Shown piece by piece: positions 39,677-48,050 of a stretch of 64,000 bases of DNA. Location: the NCBI GenBank assembly GCA_016719565.1, contig JADJYU010000018.1, positions 62,001-126,000 of the forward strand. Reading direction: 5' to 3'. The stretch is from Ignavibacteria bacterium. GTDB taxonomy: Bacteria > Bacteroidota > Ignavibacteria > Tepidaquicellales > Tepidaquicellaceae. The position numbers were made by a program, and so were the translations under genes. Position 1 is the stretch's first letter. Each line of letters opens with the position of its first letter. The notes below the pieces were generated by a model. That model had not been told where the DNA came from. It saw only the letters and a program-made list of their open reading frames with translations, and ran no database searches.

Positions 39677-40671
39677 AATTCGATGAGCTGCAATGGATTT
39701 TCATAGATAAGCTGAATGATTTCATTTGTATTTATTGCTGCATTAAGTTGTTTTTTATAAAAATTGCTATTCTTTTTTTCAAGATCTTCAAGAAATTTAT
39801 TAAACATCAAATCAAGTGCTTTTAAATCAGATATTATATTTAAAGGGTCATTTTTAATATTGCGTTCAAGTCCTTTAGTTAAACAATAGTTTGTTTTTAT
39901 TTTTTTTGACCAAGAATTGTTTTTATCTATTTCTATAGTGTAAAGTTCAGTAAATCGATTATCCTCTATGTAATGGATATCATGGACATTTGTATATATA
40001 GTAATTTTATTTTCTTTTCCAACAGCTGATAACCAACTTGAATTAATTAGAAAATTAAAATTATCATAGAATAAAATTAATTGTGATTGTTTTTCTATTT
40101 TATTCTCAAAGTTAGTGAGTGATGAGAAAAGTTTTCTTGGTAAACCGAAATTAAATATGGCTAAATTAATGAAGTGTGAACAATTATCAAGTAATGTTCC
40201 GCCACCTGAAATATCGATATTTTTTTTCCAGCTAGTAGGTTTAAGAAGTACTCTCTGAGACGCTTCTATTGAATAAATGTTATTATCATAAGATAATTCT
40301 ATCATTTTGTTAATATACTTATCGTATAAAAGTTGATAAGCAATATAAATTTTAGAGGAATAAGTTTTGATAATTGACAATTCTTTTAAGTTAGAGGCAA
40401 GGGGCTTTTCGCAAATTGCCGGAATATTATAATTATTACAAATATCTAAATAATTAATGTGTGATGCTGGAGGACTTGCAATAATGACAATATCAGGTTT
40501 AATCTTCTTTATCATTTTTTCAGGATCATTATATCTGTTATAGTTAAATGTAGTCTGGTTGTTTTCATTAATATCATATATACCTTCTATGGATACATCA
40601 TCTCTTTTAGAGATTGTTCCAATAATTGATTTACCCCTTCTACCATAACCAATCAAACATATACTCTTCAT
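39673..40671 (-). CDS. Gfo/Idh/MocA-family sugar oxidoreductase
   Basis: A 332-residue NAD(P)-dependent dehydrogenase. Residues 1-120 are a Rossmann domain (LIGYGRRG; VIIASPPASHINY), with catalytic-type Lys in the CEKPLA motif near residue 91. A C-terminal domain has GGGTLLDNCSHFINL with the Asp-His pair. Such enzymes oxidise a sugar hydroxyl, often before transamination. It lies seven bases after the DegT stop and overlaps the DeoB-like ATG, so the three are tightly co-expressed. A 3-keto or inosose-type reaction is plausible, not shown. Confidence 0.88.
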   Translation of the reverse strand: MKSICLIGYGRRGKSIIGTISKRDDVSIEGIYDINENNQTTFNYNRYNDPEKMIKKIKPDIVIIASPPASHINYLDICNNYNIPAICEKPLASNLKELSIIKTYSSKIYIAYQLLYDKYINKMIELSYDNNIYSIEASQRVLLKPTSWKKNIDISGGGTLLDNCSHFINLAIFNFGLPRKLFSSLTNFENKIEKQSQLILFYDNFNFLINSSWLSAVGKENKITIYTNVHDIHYIEDNRFTELYTIEIDKNNSWSKKIKTNYCLTKGLERNIKNDPLNIISDLKALDLMFNKFLEDLEKKNSNFYKKQLNAAINTNEIIQLIYENPLQLIEL

Positions 40672-40678
40672 ACTTCAT

Positions 40679-41901
40679 CTATTTAGTTAATAATAATCGA
40701 TTATCCATTACTTTTTCCACGGCTGAAACTAAATCATTCAGTTCAAATTTATCTTCTAACAAAAATGGATGCCAAATGGCTATACCTTCATTTTCTGCTT
40801 TATTTGCAATTGGAAAGTCTCTTGGTCTTAAAGGATTTTTTTGATAGTATTTCCATGCTTCTGGAGAGTCATATTCATTCAAATTAAAAAGTGAATCCTT
40901 ATATAAAGGGGAAAACATTTTTTTGTTTGTATTCCTTCAGCTTCAAGAGCTAAAGTAAACAAATCCTTACTTATTCCTAAGATTTCAGGTTGAATCTTAA
41001 ATATATAATAATAACAACCCTGTTTTGTTGTACCTTCTAATCTTTCATTAATTTTTATACCGTGAATCTTTTTAAGTTCTTTATTGAGATATAAAGAATT
41101 ACTTTCGCGTTTATCAGTTCTCTCTTTCAAGACCTCTAGTTGACCTAATAGGATTGCAGCTTGAAAATTTGTCATTCGATAATTTCCACCTATCACTCGC
41201 CTAGTAATAATGTCACCTTCTCGAATTCTTCCACAGTTAATATATGAATTTATCAATTCAGATAATTCACGATCATTTGTAAGAATAATTCCTCCTTCCC
41301 CGGATGTCATTGATTTCGCTTCTTGAAAACTAAATGATCCACATATCCCATAAGTACCAACACCTTTATCTTTATAAAAAGAGCCAGGAACCTGAGCTGC
41401 GTCTTCTATTAAAAACAATCTATGATTTTTTGATATTTCAACAAGTTCGTCAAGTTCACATAAAGAGTTATATAAGTGAACTGCAATGATTGCTTTAGTA
41501 TGTTCTGTGATTTTTTCCACAATTTTTTTTGTATCTATGCAATAATCATTTTCGTTAATGTCTACGAAAATAGGGATCGCCCCAATGTTTAGAATACCTG
41601 TAATTGTTGATATACATGTAAAAATTGTAGTAATAACTTCGTCTCCTTTCTGGATCCCCAATGCTTGTAATTGGATTTGCAATGCAATCGTAGCGTTTGC
41701 GCATGGAATACCATAACTCGCACCATGGTATTCTGCAAACTCATTTCCAAATTGAAAAACGGTGTTTGCTCTAAATATACCCCAACCATTAGAGTTAACT
41801 ACTTTATTTAAATAAGCTTTTTCTAGATCAGTTGCTCGTGGCCAAATAGGGAACGCTTTTGTTCTTATTGGCTTTCCACCTAATAATGCTAACTTGTTCA
41901 T
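40679..41901 (-). CDS. DegT/DnrJ/EryC1/StrS aminotransferase (one frameshift)
   Basis: The start is taken at MNKLALLGGKPIRT (41901). It is a PLP-dependent sugar aminotransferase: EDAAQVPGS, and Schiff-base Lys in SFQEAKSMTSGEGG (about residue 196). The MTSGEGG loop resembles the AHBA-synthase and scyllo-inosose aminotransferase branch more than the QuiC/WecE branch. The frame as written ends near 40915. One added A in the A7 run there continues as MFSPLYKDSLFNLNEY... AIWHPFLLEDKFELNDLVSAVEKV to 40679, completing about 407 residues. It is the first gene of the operon. Confidence 0.85.
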
Positions 41902-42062
41902 AAAAACTATATTTTTAAAATTACAAATATACAAAATAATTATTAATAAGATTATGTATTTGAATTTATAGTAAATTATATACAGTTAATTTCATTCTAT
42001 AAAATGTTTTTTAAATTTATAAATCATTTGAGCTCAATAAAATAAGGCAAATAATAATATAG

Positions 42063-42190
42063 TGTGGCTATTACGTCCCTCGAAAAAACTAAAGTTTTCC
42101 GAAGGACAGCAAACCCCTTTTAACCGCCTCACAATAAATATTCTCGGACGATATAAAATGGGTTTGCTGTCCTTCGGGAGAATAGCCACA
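42063..42190 (+). other. Large nested inverted repeat, possible structured RNA or DNA site
   Basis: The outer arms TGTGGCTATT (42063-42072) and AATAGCCACA (42181-42190) are perfect complements. Inside, CCGAAGGACAGCAAACCC (42099-42116) and GGGTTTGCTGTCCTTCGG (42160-42177) form an 18-bp perfect stem closing a 43-base AT-rich loop. A small hairpin lies in the 5' internal loop. A terminator follows at 42259-42299, so the element may be a transcribed RNA. No ORF fits. The remaining 41902-42343 gap has nothing else recognised. Confidence 0.65.
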
Positions 42191-42258
42191 TAATAAAATA
42201 GTTTTAATAATTAATATCGAAAAGCTATAGTGTAATAAAATAAAGTTCTGGAAATTAA

Positions 42259-42299
42259 TGAGGGGCTACTTAGTTAACTAAGTAGTCCCTCTGTTTTTA
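42259..42299 (+). terminator. Terminator-like palindrome
   Basis: CTACTTAGTTAACTAAGTAG is a perfect palindrome, extended by GAGGGG/TCCCTC, and followed by GTTTTTA. It reads as a plus-strand terminator although no plus-strand gene precedes it except the inverted-repeat element. Confidence 0.65.
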
Positions 42300-42343
42300 T
42301 AATATAAAATAATAGTATGATGAATAGTTTATAAATTTAATGT

Positions 42344-43153
42344 ATGACAACTCGCAAACTGTTACTTAATAATTTACTCGATATCGGGGGGGTCGCAACA
42401 TTGAATAATTTATATTCACCGACTGCTAAAAGTTATAAAGGATCGTTGTTGTTCACTCGAAAACTTTTTAAAGAATACCTGACGGAACAATTAATAGAAA
42501 AGATTGAACCGATCGGAAAGCCAATGAATAAAAGCCGAGAGGTGTTTTATTGCCTCACTAAAAAAGGTGCGAAATATATTGGAAGAACTGATGAATACAA
42601 ATATAAAAAATATCAGAGGTCCCCCAACAATGTTATGCATGAAAGCATGAAGTTCGATGTTGCGTTATCGTTTTTAAAATTGTTTCCACATCATAAATTT
42701 ATGTTTCGTTATGATAGTAGCTTTTACGGAGTACTTCCGGATATTCTCATCAGAATTGAAAGTACTAATCGAAAAGAATTAACTCGATTTTTATTGGTTG
42801 AGATTGAACGAAAGAAAACCGTTGATCGGGTATTTAATGAAAAGATAAAGCGGTACGAGGAAATGTTTAAAAGTATTGAAAAAAATAAATCTCATAACAT
42901 ACATCAGTTCACAGTTTTATTTGTCTATACCGATATCTGGTTTGATCCTTTCTTACGACCTCAGCAATATAGTGATCCGAATATTACAGCTCATATTGGG
43001 CAGGTTAATTCGCTCGTTAAGAATCTTGTTAATCACTACTGCAAACACCTTCCTGAAGCTCGTTACTGTTTTACTGGTTTTCATAATTTCCACCGCTTGC
43101 ATGAAACCATTTGGCATAAACCTAATGGAAACCTGGTTAAATTATTAAATTGA
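42344..43153 (+). CDS. Replication-relaxation family protein
   Basis: A 269-residue protein. The N-terminal ~90 residues look like a winged helix (LLLNNLLDIGGVATLNNLY... YCLTKKGAKYIG). A nuclease-like core follows, with PDILIRI and FLLVEIERKK spaced as in PD-(D/E)XK folds. This is the layout of replication-relaxation proteins found on plasmids and integrative elements, thought to act in replication initiation. A second, diverged relative is at 48051. The gene stop is three bases before the next ATG. Confidence 0.7.
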   Translation: MTTRKLLLNNLLDIGGVATLNNLYSPTAKSYKGSLLFTRKLFKEYLTEQLIEKIEPIGKPMNKSREVFYCLTKKGAKYIGRTDEYKYKKYQRSPNNVMHESMKFDVALSFLKLFPHHKFMFRYDSSFYGVLPDILIRIESTNRKELTRFLLVEIERKKTVDRVFNEKIKRYEEMFKSIEKNKSHNIHQFTVLFVYTDIWFDPFLRPQQYSDPNITAHIGQVNSLVKNLVNHYCKHLPEARYCFTGFHNFHRLHETIWHKPNGNLVKLLN

Positions 43154-43155
43154 AT

Positions 43156-43359
43156 ATGCTGATAATCTTTGACAACCATTCTGACTTTGGAGAAATAGCA
43201 CATGCTAAATATGAAGAACGTAAGCGAATTCTCGCTTTAGCTTATTCAATAATTTCAAAGTTTCCTGAACAATTCTCTTCCCGAAGAAAAAATAAAATAG
43301 CAACCGAAGTTTGTAATAGTCTTTATAAAGAAATTGAAGACAAATTTAGTTTGCTTTGA
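43156..43359 (+). CDS. Small hypothetical protein (67 aa)
   Basis: ATG at 43156 begins two bases after the stop of the replication-relaxation gene, so the two are coupled. The product (MLIIFDNHSDFGEIAHAKYEERKRILALAY...) is helical and charged, with no signal. The family is not recognised. Association with the preceding replication-type gene is the only clue. Confidence 0.55.
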   Translation: MLIIFDNHSDFGEIAHAKYEERKRILALAYSIISKFPEQFSSRRKNKIATEVCNSLYKEIEDKFSLL

Positions 43360-43539
43360 TCTCTATCCATTCAATATGTTTATTCGAAATCTAAAAGCCT
43401 ATCAATTCCAATAAAACCACAAATACGAATTTATCCACGTTTATTCATACCCTGTGAATGTCGATACATCCAAAAGGAAGTGAATCCAATTACAGATTTT
43501 AAAATTCAGCAGATAGCACCTTAACAAGTTAATATCTCT

Positions 43540-43660
43540 AACGCTATCCAGTCTTTTAATTATAGCGTCAGCCCTTCCTCTTTCAAGGTAGTATGCTTTG
43601 CATCTCCACCTTGACAGAGGCGGGCTCCCTGACGCTGTTTTTTCACTGCCGGATAGCGTT
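43540..43660 (+). other. Structured hairpin element, copy A
   Basis: The outer stem is AACGCTATCC (43540-43549) with GGATAGCGTT (43651-43660). After an internal loop come AGCGTCAG/CTGACGCT (43564-43571, 43629-43636), GCCC/GGGC and CCTCTTTCAAGGT/ACCTTGACAGAGG (12 of 13 pairs). An apical ATGC-TTT-GCAT hairpin is flanked by CTCC. A T run follows the inner stem. Copy B at 47092-47219 has the same plan with different stem bases. It lies between the relaxation gene pair and ardC in an otherwise gene-free stretch (43360-43709). Confidence 0.75.
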
Positions 43661-43709
43661 AAGACGGACGCCGCCGGTATTTAATATCCGTCATATAAGG
43701 AAAAAATAT

Positions 43710-44504
43710 ATGTTACCAAAAGTTAAAGAAGTACTAAATACTTTATTAGTCGAATTCCAGGAAGGAAATATTCCTGAGAAAATTGCCTATACGATATTTC
43801 CGATAAAAAACATTCCGAGTTCCAAGTGGAGCTTACTAAATCATCTTGTGATGTTTATTCACGAGACTGAAGATGCACGAGGTTTTAGACAATGGCAGGA
43901 AGTAACTCGATATGTAAAAAAAGGAGCTAAGTCATTTCATATTTTAGTCCCATGCTTTAAAAAGGAAAAAGATGAAAAGACAAAAGAGGAAGTCTCACGT
44001 TTATCAGGCTTTACCACAGCTAATGTCTTTAGAGTAGAAGATACTGTAGGACGAGGTCTTGATTATGAAAAGATCAAGTTACCTAACCTTCCTCTACTTG
44101 AGAAAGCCAGCGAATGGGGAATAGAAGTTAAAGCAGTGCCGGGCAACTATAAGCATTATGGATATTATTCACCTGATAAGAAAATGATTGCCTTGGCTAC
44201 ACCGGAGGAATCAACATTCTTTCACGAATTATGTCACGTTGCTCATGAAAAAGTTATTGGTACATTAAAGAGAGGACAAGATCCTTTTCAGGAAATTGTA
44301 GCAGAACTGTCTGCACAAGCATTATGCAGAATTGTAGGCAAAGATGGAAACAAGCATCTCGGAAAGTCCTACCGATATATTGAAAGCTATTCCAAAGAAC
44401 TAAAGCTATCACCTCACTCAGCTGTCTTACACGTGCTGTCAGATGTTGAAAAGGTCTTACACTTAATCTTAAATGAAGCGAATAGAAAGGAGGAAATATC
44501 ATGA
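43710..44504 (+). CDS. ArdC-like antirestriction protein
   Basis: Start at MLPKVKEVLNTLL (43710); upstream in-frame codons run through the hairpin element. The product has 264 residues. The N-terminal ssDNA-binding domain (ArdC-N; LLNHLVMFIHETEDARGFRQWQEVTRYVKKGAKSFHI with the RGFRQW and KGAK motifs) is followed by a zinc metallopeptidase-like domain with FHELCHVAHE (HExxH). ArdC proteins protect incoming mobile DNA. The stop overlaps radC (ATGA), so the two form an operon. Confidence 0.85.
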   Translation: MLPKVKEVLNTLLVEFQEGNIPEKIAYTIFPIKNIPSSKWSLLNHLVMFIHETEDARGFRQWQEVTRYVKKGAKSFHILVPCFKKEKDEKTKEEVSRLSGFTTANVFRVEDTVGRGLDYEKIKLPNLPLLEKASEWGIEVKAVPGNYKHYGYYSPDKKMIALATPEESTFFHELCHVAHEKVIGTLKRGQDPFQEIVAELSAQALCRIVGKDGNKHLGKSYRYIESYSKELKLSPHSAVLHVLSDVEKVLHLILNEANRKEEIS

Positions 44505-45175
44505 CCATTAAAGTATGCGACTTACCCCTAACTGACAGACCGCAGTATCGGCTCGCTCAACTGGGAGGAAATTACTTGTCTAACGTGGAGTTACTGGCAC
44601 TTATCATAGGGACAGACCAAAGTATTGCCATTGCTCAACGATTATTTGCCAAGTTTAAAACACTTAACAATATCAAGACGGCAACATTGCAAGAGTTGGA
44701 GACCATTAAGGGTATTGGAAAATTCCAAGCCGGAAAAATTGTCGCCTGTCTTGAAATCTCTAAACGGATTCAGGAAAATCACACTCCAACAAGAAAACTT
44801 GATGCGATTACATCACCGGACATTCTCTATGAACAAATCAAACACAAAATACTCAATTACTATAAAGAACATTTTTTTGTGTGTAGTCTGGACACGAGAA
44901 ACAATTTAATCTCAGTTGATGAAATTAGCGTTGGGACACTCACCGCTTCACTGGTTCATCCACGAGAAGCCTTTGAAATGGCAATAAAACGACACGCCGC
45001 CCATATCATTATTGCTCATAACCATCCATCAGGAGAAACCGACCCGAGTGAAGACGACTTAAAAATTACTAAGAGATTGGTTGATGCCGGAAAGGTTATG
45101 GGTATAGAAGTATTAGATCACCTCATTATTACTAAACAATCTTATTTATCCTTTAAGGAAAAATATTTAATCTGA
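44501..45175 (+). CDS. radC: RadC-family JAB/MPN domain protein
   Basis: A 224-residue protein with a helix-hairpin-helix region (ETIKGIGKFQAGKIVA) and a C-terminal JAMM metalloprotease fold, HNHPSGETDPSEDD (His173, His175), plus ISVGTLTASLVHPREAF. RadC proteins are often carried on integrative elements; their biochemical role is unclear despite the name. It has a strong ribosome site (AGGAGG) and a four-base overlap with ardC. Confidence 0.92.
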   Translation: MTIKVCDLPLTDRPQYRLAQLGGNYLSNVELLALIIGTDQSIAIAQRLFAKFKTLNNIKTATLQELETIKGIGKFQAGKIVACLEISKRIQENHTPTRKLDAITSPDILYEQIKHKILNYYKEHFFVCSLDTRNNLISVDEISVGTLTASLVHPREAFEMAIKRHAAHIIIAHNHPSGETDPSEDDLKITKRLVDAGKVMGIEVLDHLIITKQSYLSFKEKYLI

Positions 45176-45187
45176 AAGGAGTACCAT

Positions 45188-45367
45188 ATGGAAAACAAAA
45201 TAGTTCTTTCTAAAGAAGAGGAGGAATTCTTAGACTCAATGTTTAAAGAATCCGAGTTTGTATGCGTCAATTGTCTTTCATCTGCTGACGTGGATGAAGA
45301 TCAAACGTATACCTATTGTGAAAAATGTGAAGCCTTTACCGAAGTTAAAATGAAAGGCACAGCATAA
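45188..45367 (+). CDS. Small zinc-ribbon protein (59 aa)
   Basis: ATG at 45188 with AAGGAG eight bases before. The product is acidic at the start (SKEEEEFLDSMF) and contains CVNC and CEKC pairs, a classic four-Cys zinc ribbon. It lies 12 bp after radC and ends about 100 bp before a terminator, so it is the third gene of the ardC-radC operon. Role unknown; probably nucleic-acid or protein binding. Confidence 0.65.
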   Translation: MENKIVLSKEEEEFLDSMFKESEFVCVNCLSSADVDEDQTYTYCEKCEAFTEVKMKGTA

Positions 45368-45464
45368 GCATTATGTTAGGTTTAAAATAACAAATCATAC
45401 AACCTCGTTATGTACATTTCATAAAAATCCAAAAGTTCATTTCTCAAAGCTGTAAAACACAGCA

Positions 45465-45490
45465 AGCCATTCTAGTAGAGTGGCTTTTTA
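45465..45490 (+). terminator. Terminator of the ardC-radC operon
   Basis: AGCCATTCT-AGT-AGAGTGGCT forms a nine-pair stem with one mismatch, followed by TTTTA. Confidence 0.7.
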
Positions 45491-45513
45491 TTCGATAAGA
45501 TAATTATTTAATA

Positions 45514-46071
45514 TTATAAAAAATCTTTTCTATCAAGAAAGATTTCACCAGTGGTTTTTCTATCTCTACCTGAATAGTATGAAGCATTAAAAGTCCCCTT
45601 TGTTTTATCAAAAGTATGTTCGCAAGTTCCGTAGTGCATATGCATTGTTGAGGTTGCAGAGGTAATGTTAGGATCGTTTTGATATGAATAAATCAATACA
45701 GGATCACATTTTTTATGAATTAAAATTGAAGCGATTATACTACACGATTTGGAAGTTTCTGTGTTTTGTGTAATTAATATTTGTGTCCAACTTTGTTTTA
45801 CTGAAAGAGTCATATTAATTTTTGTCTTATACTCATCATAAGAGCTTTTCAAAAATCCTGCATAACTCCCGTTCAAATTTGGCGTTTTAATAAAATTTAT
45901 TTTTACAAATATTTGCCAAAGGTAATTATTAAAAAGCCAAAACAAAAATGTAAAGATTAAAAACGGTGAGGGTGCTTCTAAATACCATGGAAATTCATTA
46001 ACCCTAGGTGAATAAGATACATTAATCCAATACTAGCTAATGCAATAAAAATAGTATTGTTACTCGCTCAT
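45514..46071 (-). CDS. cap15: CBASS effector Cap15 (membrane beta-barrel; N-terminal frameshifts)
   Basis: The intact part has 143 residues and matches the two-TM, beta-rich SMODS-associated effector: NLNGSYAGFLKSSYD, LSVKQSWTQILI, TSKSCSIIA, LIYSYQNDP, MHYGTCEHTF, FNASYYSGRDRKTTGEIFL. Upstream, in other frames, lie the expected TM1 (NTIFIALAS) and YSPRVNEFPWYLEAPSPFLIFTFLFW leading into NNYLW. The gene therefore probably starts near 46071, 18 bp after the CD-NTase stop. Cap15 binds a cyclic dinucleotide, oligomerises and disrupts the inner membrane to abort infection. Several frame breaks mean it may be inactive, or the sequence faulty. Confidence 0.8.
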
Positions 46072-46088
46072 TAGAATCAATAGAATAG

Positions 46089-46952
46089 TTATGCATTGTT
46101 ATAATTATTACAGAAATTTATAAAATCTGAATTGAATTTTCGAGCACTTTGAATATCCCATTGTTCCTGAGATTCTCCAAATAATTTGAACTGTTCATGC
46201 TGGCAAAGAAAATTTTTTTAGGTTTTCGTCAGAAATCGTTCTAATATACTCCAAGATGTTAAAAACACAACTCCAATAAGTATTTGTAAACAATGAATCC
46301 GGAATATTGTAAATTAAACATTGAATATAGTAGAGGTCCTTTCGCATTTGCTTGTCTTCTTAAATTCTTGAAGATGCGAACTACAGGTTTAAACATTCCA
46401 TTAGTAGTTTTACTTTTCTGACAACCGTTATCATATACTTAGTGGGAAATTTATAATTTTCCTATTATCAGCATCATTTGTGAAGAAATAAACTCCTTCA
46501 ACGTATGAATTATTTTCTAAAGCATAATATTCTCTATATTGGCAAGTAATAATTACATCAGCTGGAAGCCTATTTTCATTTTCCTTTATTTTAACACACT
46601 TAGATTCTACAGTGACATTCCTTTCATCAAAATAATTCGTCAAAGCAGTGTAAACATCTTCTCGATATTTATTATACAGATAATCCGCAGGTGTCAGACC
46701 TAGCATTTTTTTTTGATCGGGTGTCAAATTATTGAAGAACGTTTTATTTAACTGGATAATCACATCAACATCGCTTTCGCCCCTAATATTTGTATCATTT
46801 TTATATGAACCTTGAAGATAAACTGTATAATCTGAGGTAGGAAAATGTTCATAATTATTGAGGGCATTTTTTACTGAATCCGCGGTCACTTTTGATTTTA
46901 CTATTGCACCCTGATGTGACCAAACCTCTAATTGTTGTTTTAGAACAGGCAT
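46089..46952 (-). CDS. CBASS CD-NTase (cGAS/DncV-like nucleotidyltransferase; frameshifts in C-terminal half)
   Basis: The first 173 residues are clean. The nucleotidyltransferase motif is G48-S49 (LQGSYKNDTNIRGESDVDVII) with metal Asp61 and Asp63, and the third Asp132 in LPADVIITC. After INFPL the frame breaks near 46440. The helical C-terminal half continues in other frames as DNGCQKSKTTNGMFKPVVRIFKNLRRQ, CLIYNIPDSLFTNTYWSCVFNILEYI and HEQFKLFGESQEQWDIQSARKF to a stop at 46089-46091. The corrected length is about 287 residues, normal for CdnE-like enzymes. It makes a cyclic nucleotide signal on infection for Cap15, encoded downstream. Confidence 0.82.
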
Positions 46953-47091
46953 ATGTGTTTTTCATTGAAAATATTAGCTTTAAATTAAATAAACAATTTA
47001 GAAAATATTTTCAATAAAGTTTTAATTTTGTTTAGAATCTTATAGTATAATATTTTAGAATACTTTTATAAATGGTATTGGAGGATTAAAC

Positions 47092-47219
47092 CTGTTACCC
47101 GCCTTTTTTATTTTAGCAACAGCCCTTCCTCAGTCAAGGTGTATTTGCTTCTGCAAATCTCCACCTATGACTTCGGCGGGCTCCCGTTGCTTTTTTTGTT
47201 GTCAAAGGCGAGTTGGCAG
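47092..47219 (+). other. Structured hairpin element, copy B
   Basis: The outer stem CGCCTTT/AAAGGCG (47100-47106, 47204-47210) extends outward with CTG/CAG and wobble pairs. The inner stem is AGCAAC/GTTGCT (47115-47120, 47186-47191), then GCCC/GGGC and CAGTCAAGGT facing ACCTATGACT. The apical hairpin is ATTTGC-TTCT-GCAAAT, followed by CTCCACC. TTTTTTT directly follows the inner stem. Segments AGCCCTTCCTC, TCAAGGT, TCTCCACCT and GGCGGGCTCCC are shared with copy A while paired bases differ in a compensating way. Confidence 0.75.
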
Positions 47220-47261
47220 ATTGCTTTTTGTTTTTTTATTACTGCCGAATTATTTACAAGT

Positions 47262-47447
47262 ATGTTAATTGAACGAAATGAGATAAAAAAATTTGAGGAA
47301 GAAGTTTGTACATGGTTACAAACAGAAGGAGTTAAGTTAGATAATATCAATATTGAAAGTCTTCGCTCGATGAATGGATACATAGTATGTTGGAAAAGTT
47401 CAAGTGTAGAGTATGTTCTTATAAATAAAGAAGTATGGGATGACTAA
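47262..47447 (+). CDS. Small hypothetical protein (61 aa)
   Basis: The start is taken at MLIERNEIKKFEEE (47262). A longer in-frame version would begin inside the hairpin element and translate its T run into a run of hydrophobic residues. The product is soluble and mixed alpha/beta (VCTWLQTEGVKLDNINIESLRSMNGYIVCWKSSSVEYVLINKEVWDD). Family unknown. Like ardC after copy A, it is the first gene after a hairpin copy. Confidence 0.45.
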   Translation: MLIERNEIKKFEEEVCTWLQTEGVKLDNINIESLRSMNGYIVCWKSSSVEYVLINKEVWDD

Positions 47448-47552
47448 AGGAGCGATAGAAATGATTTTAGCCGGAAAATTGATTTGATGTTGTTACGGTA
47501 AAAGTAAAGAGTAGAAATGAAGTGTAAGAGATAATTAATTAAATTCAAATAT

Positions 47553-47720
47553 ATGGAATATGTTTTTGAAGAATATATTGAAAGAATAGATTTTAAGAAC
47601 GGAGGAAGTATGTTAGCGAGAATTAAGATAAATGGAAAATGGTGTTTTGTTGATATGAGATTGAAAGAGTTCAGGAATGTAGATGATTATAGTGATTCAA
47701 TGAGATTTGAAGAAATGTAA
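47553..47720 (+). CDS. Small hypothetical protein (55 or 36 aa)
   Basis: ATG at 47553 gives 55 residues ending DDYSDSMRFEEM. An internal ATG at 47610, preceded by GGAGG at four bases, would give 36. The product contains LARIKINGKWCFVDMRLKEF, which looks like a small beta-rich domain. No family is recognised. Just upstream, MILAGK at 47461 begins a very short frame that could be another damaged mini-gene. Confidence 0.35.
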   Translation: MEYVFEEYIERIDFKNGGSMLARIKINGKWCFVDMRLKEFRNVDDYSDSMRFEEM

Positions 47721-48050
47721 GATTAGAAGTTATTAATTGTTAAAAGGTTTAAGTAGTATTGAAAATTAGGAAGAGAGAACCCCAGACCCACCCTAAAAGC
47801 CTTTTTTAGTTTTGCACTAGGCAGTATTTGGTCAGTAGTAAGACGAAGATGGATTAGAGGAAGAGAATGTGAAGAAAGAGAAGAAAAGAGAGATATTACG
47901 AAAGTAATGTGAGACCGTAAATCCTTTCAATCCAGCCTATATTCTAAATAACTGAACTAAAATCGTAAATGGAAATTACGATTTTTCTATTTATATTTAC
48001 GGAAATTTTACGGTAAAATGTATTACACTTCACCCATATTAGAGGTTGCA
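47721..48050. other. Intergenic region with a possible small coding remnant
   Basis: A plus-strand frame at about 47780-47912 reads ENPRPTLKAFFSFALGSIW followed by VVRRRWIRGRECEEREEK and a stop, with no start codon in frame. It looks like a real membrane-anchor plus basic tail that has lost its beginning, but I cannot support a gene. The rest (47930-48050) shows nothing. Confidence 0.3.

Noticed and set aside
42063..42190. Third copy of the hairpin element
   Set aside because: It lacks AGCCCTTCCTC, TCAAGGT and CTCCACC and has a different loop plan.
43540..43660. Definite integron attC site
   Set aside because: AAC and GTT are at the right places, but flanking bases miss RYYYAAC/GTTRRRY by one each, copy B fits worse, and no integron integrase is present. 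Kept only as an alternative.
43593..43709. N-terminal extension of the ArdC protein
   Set aside because: These codons translate the hairpin element; ArdC homology starts at the Met at 43710.
47461..47515. Very short gene starting MILAGK
   Set aside because: It needs two base corrections to reach 22 residues; support is too weak.
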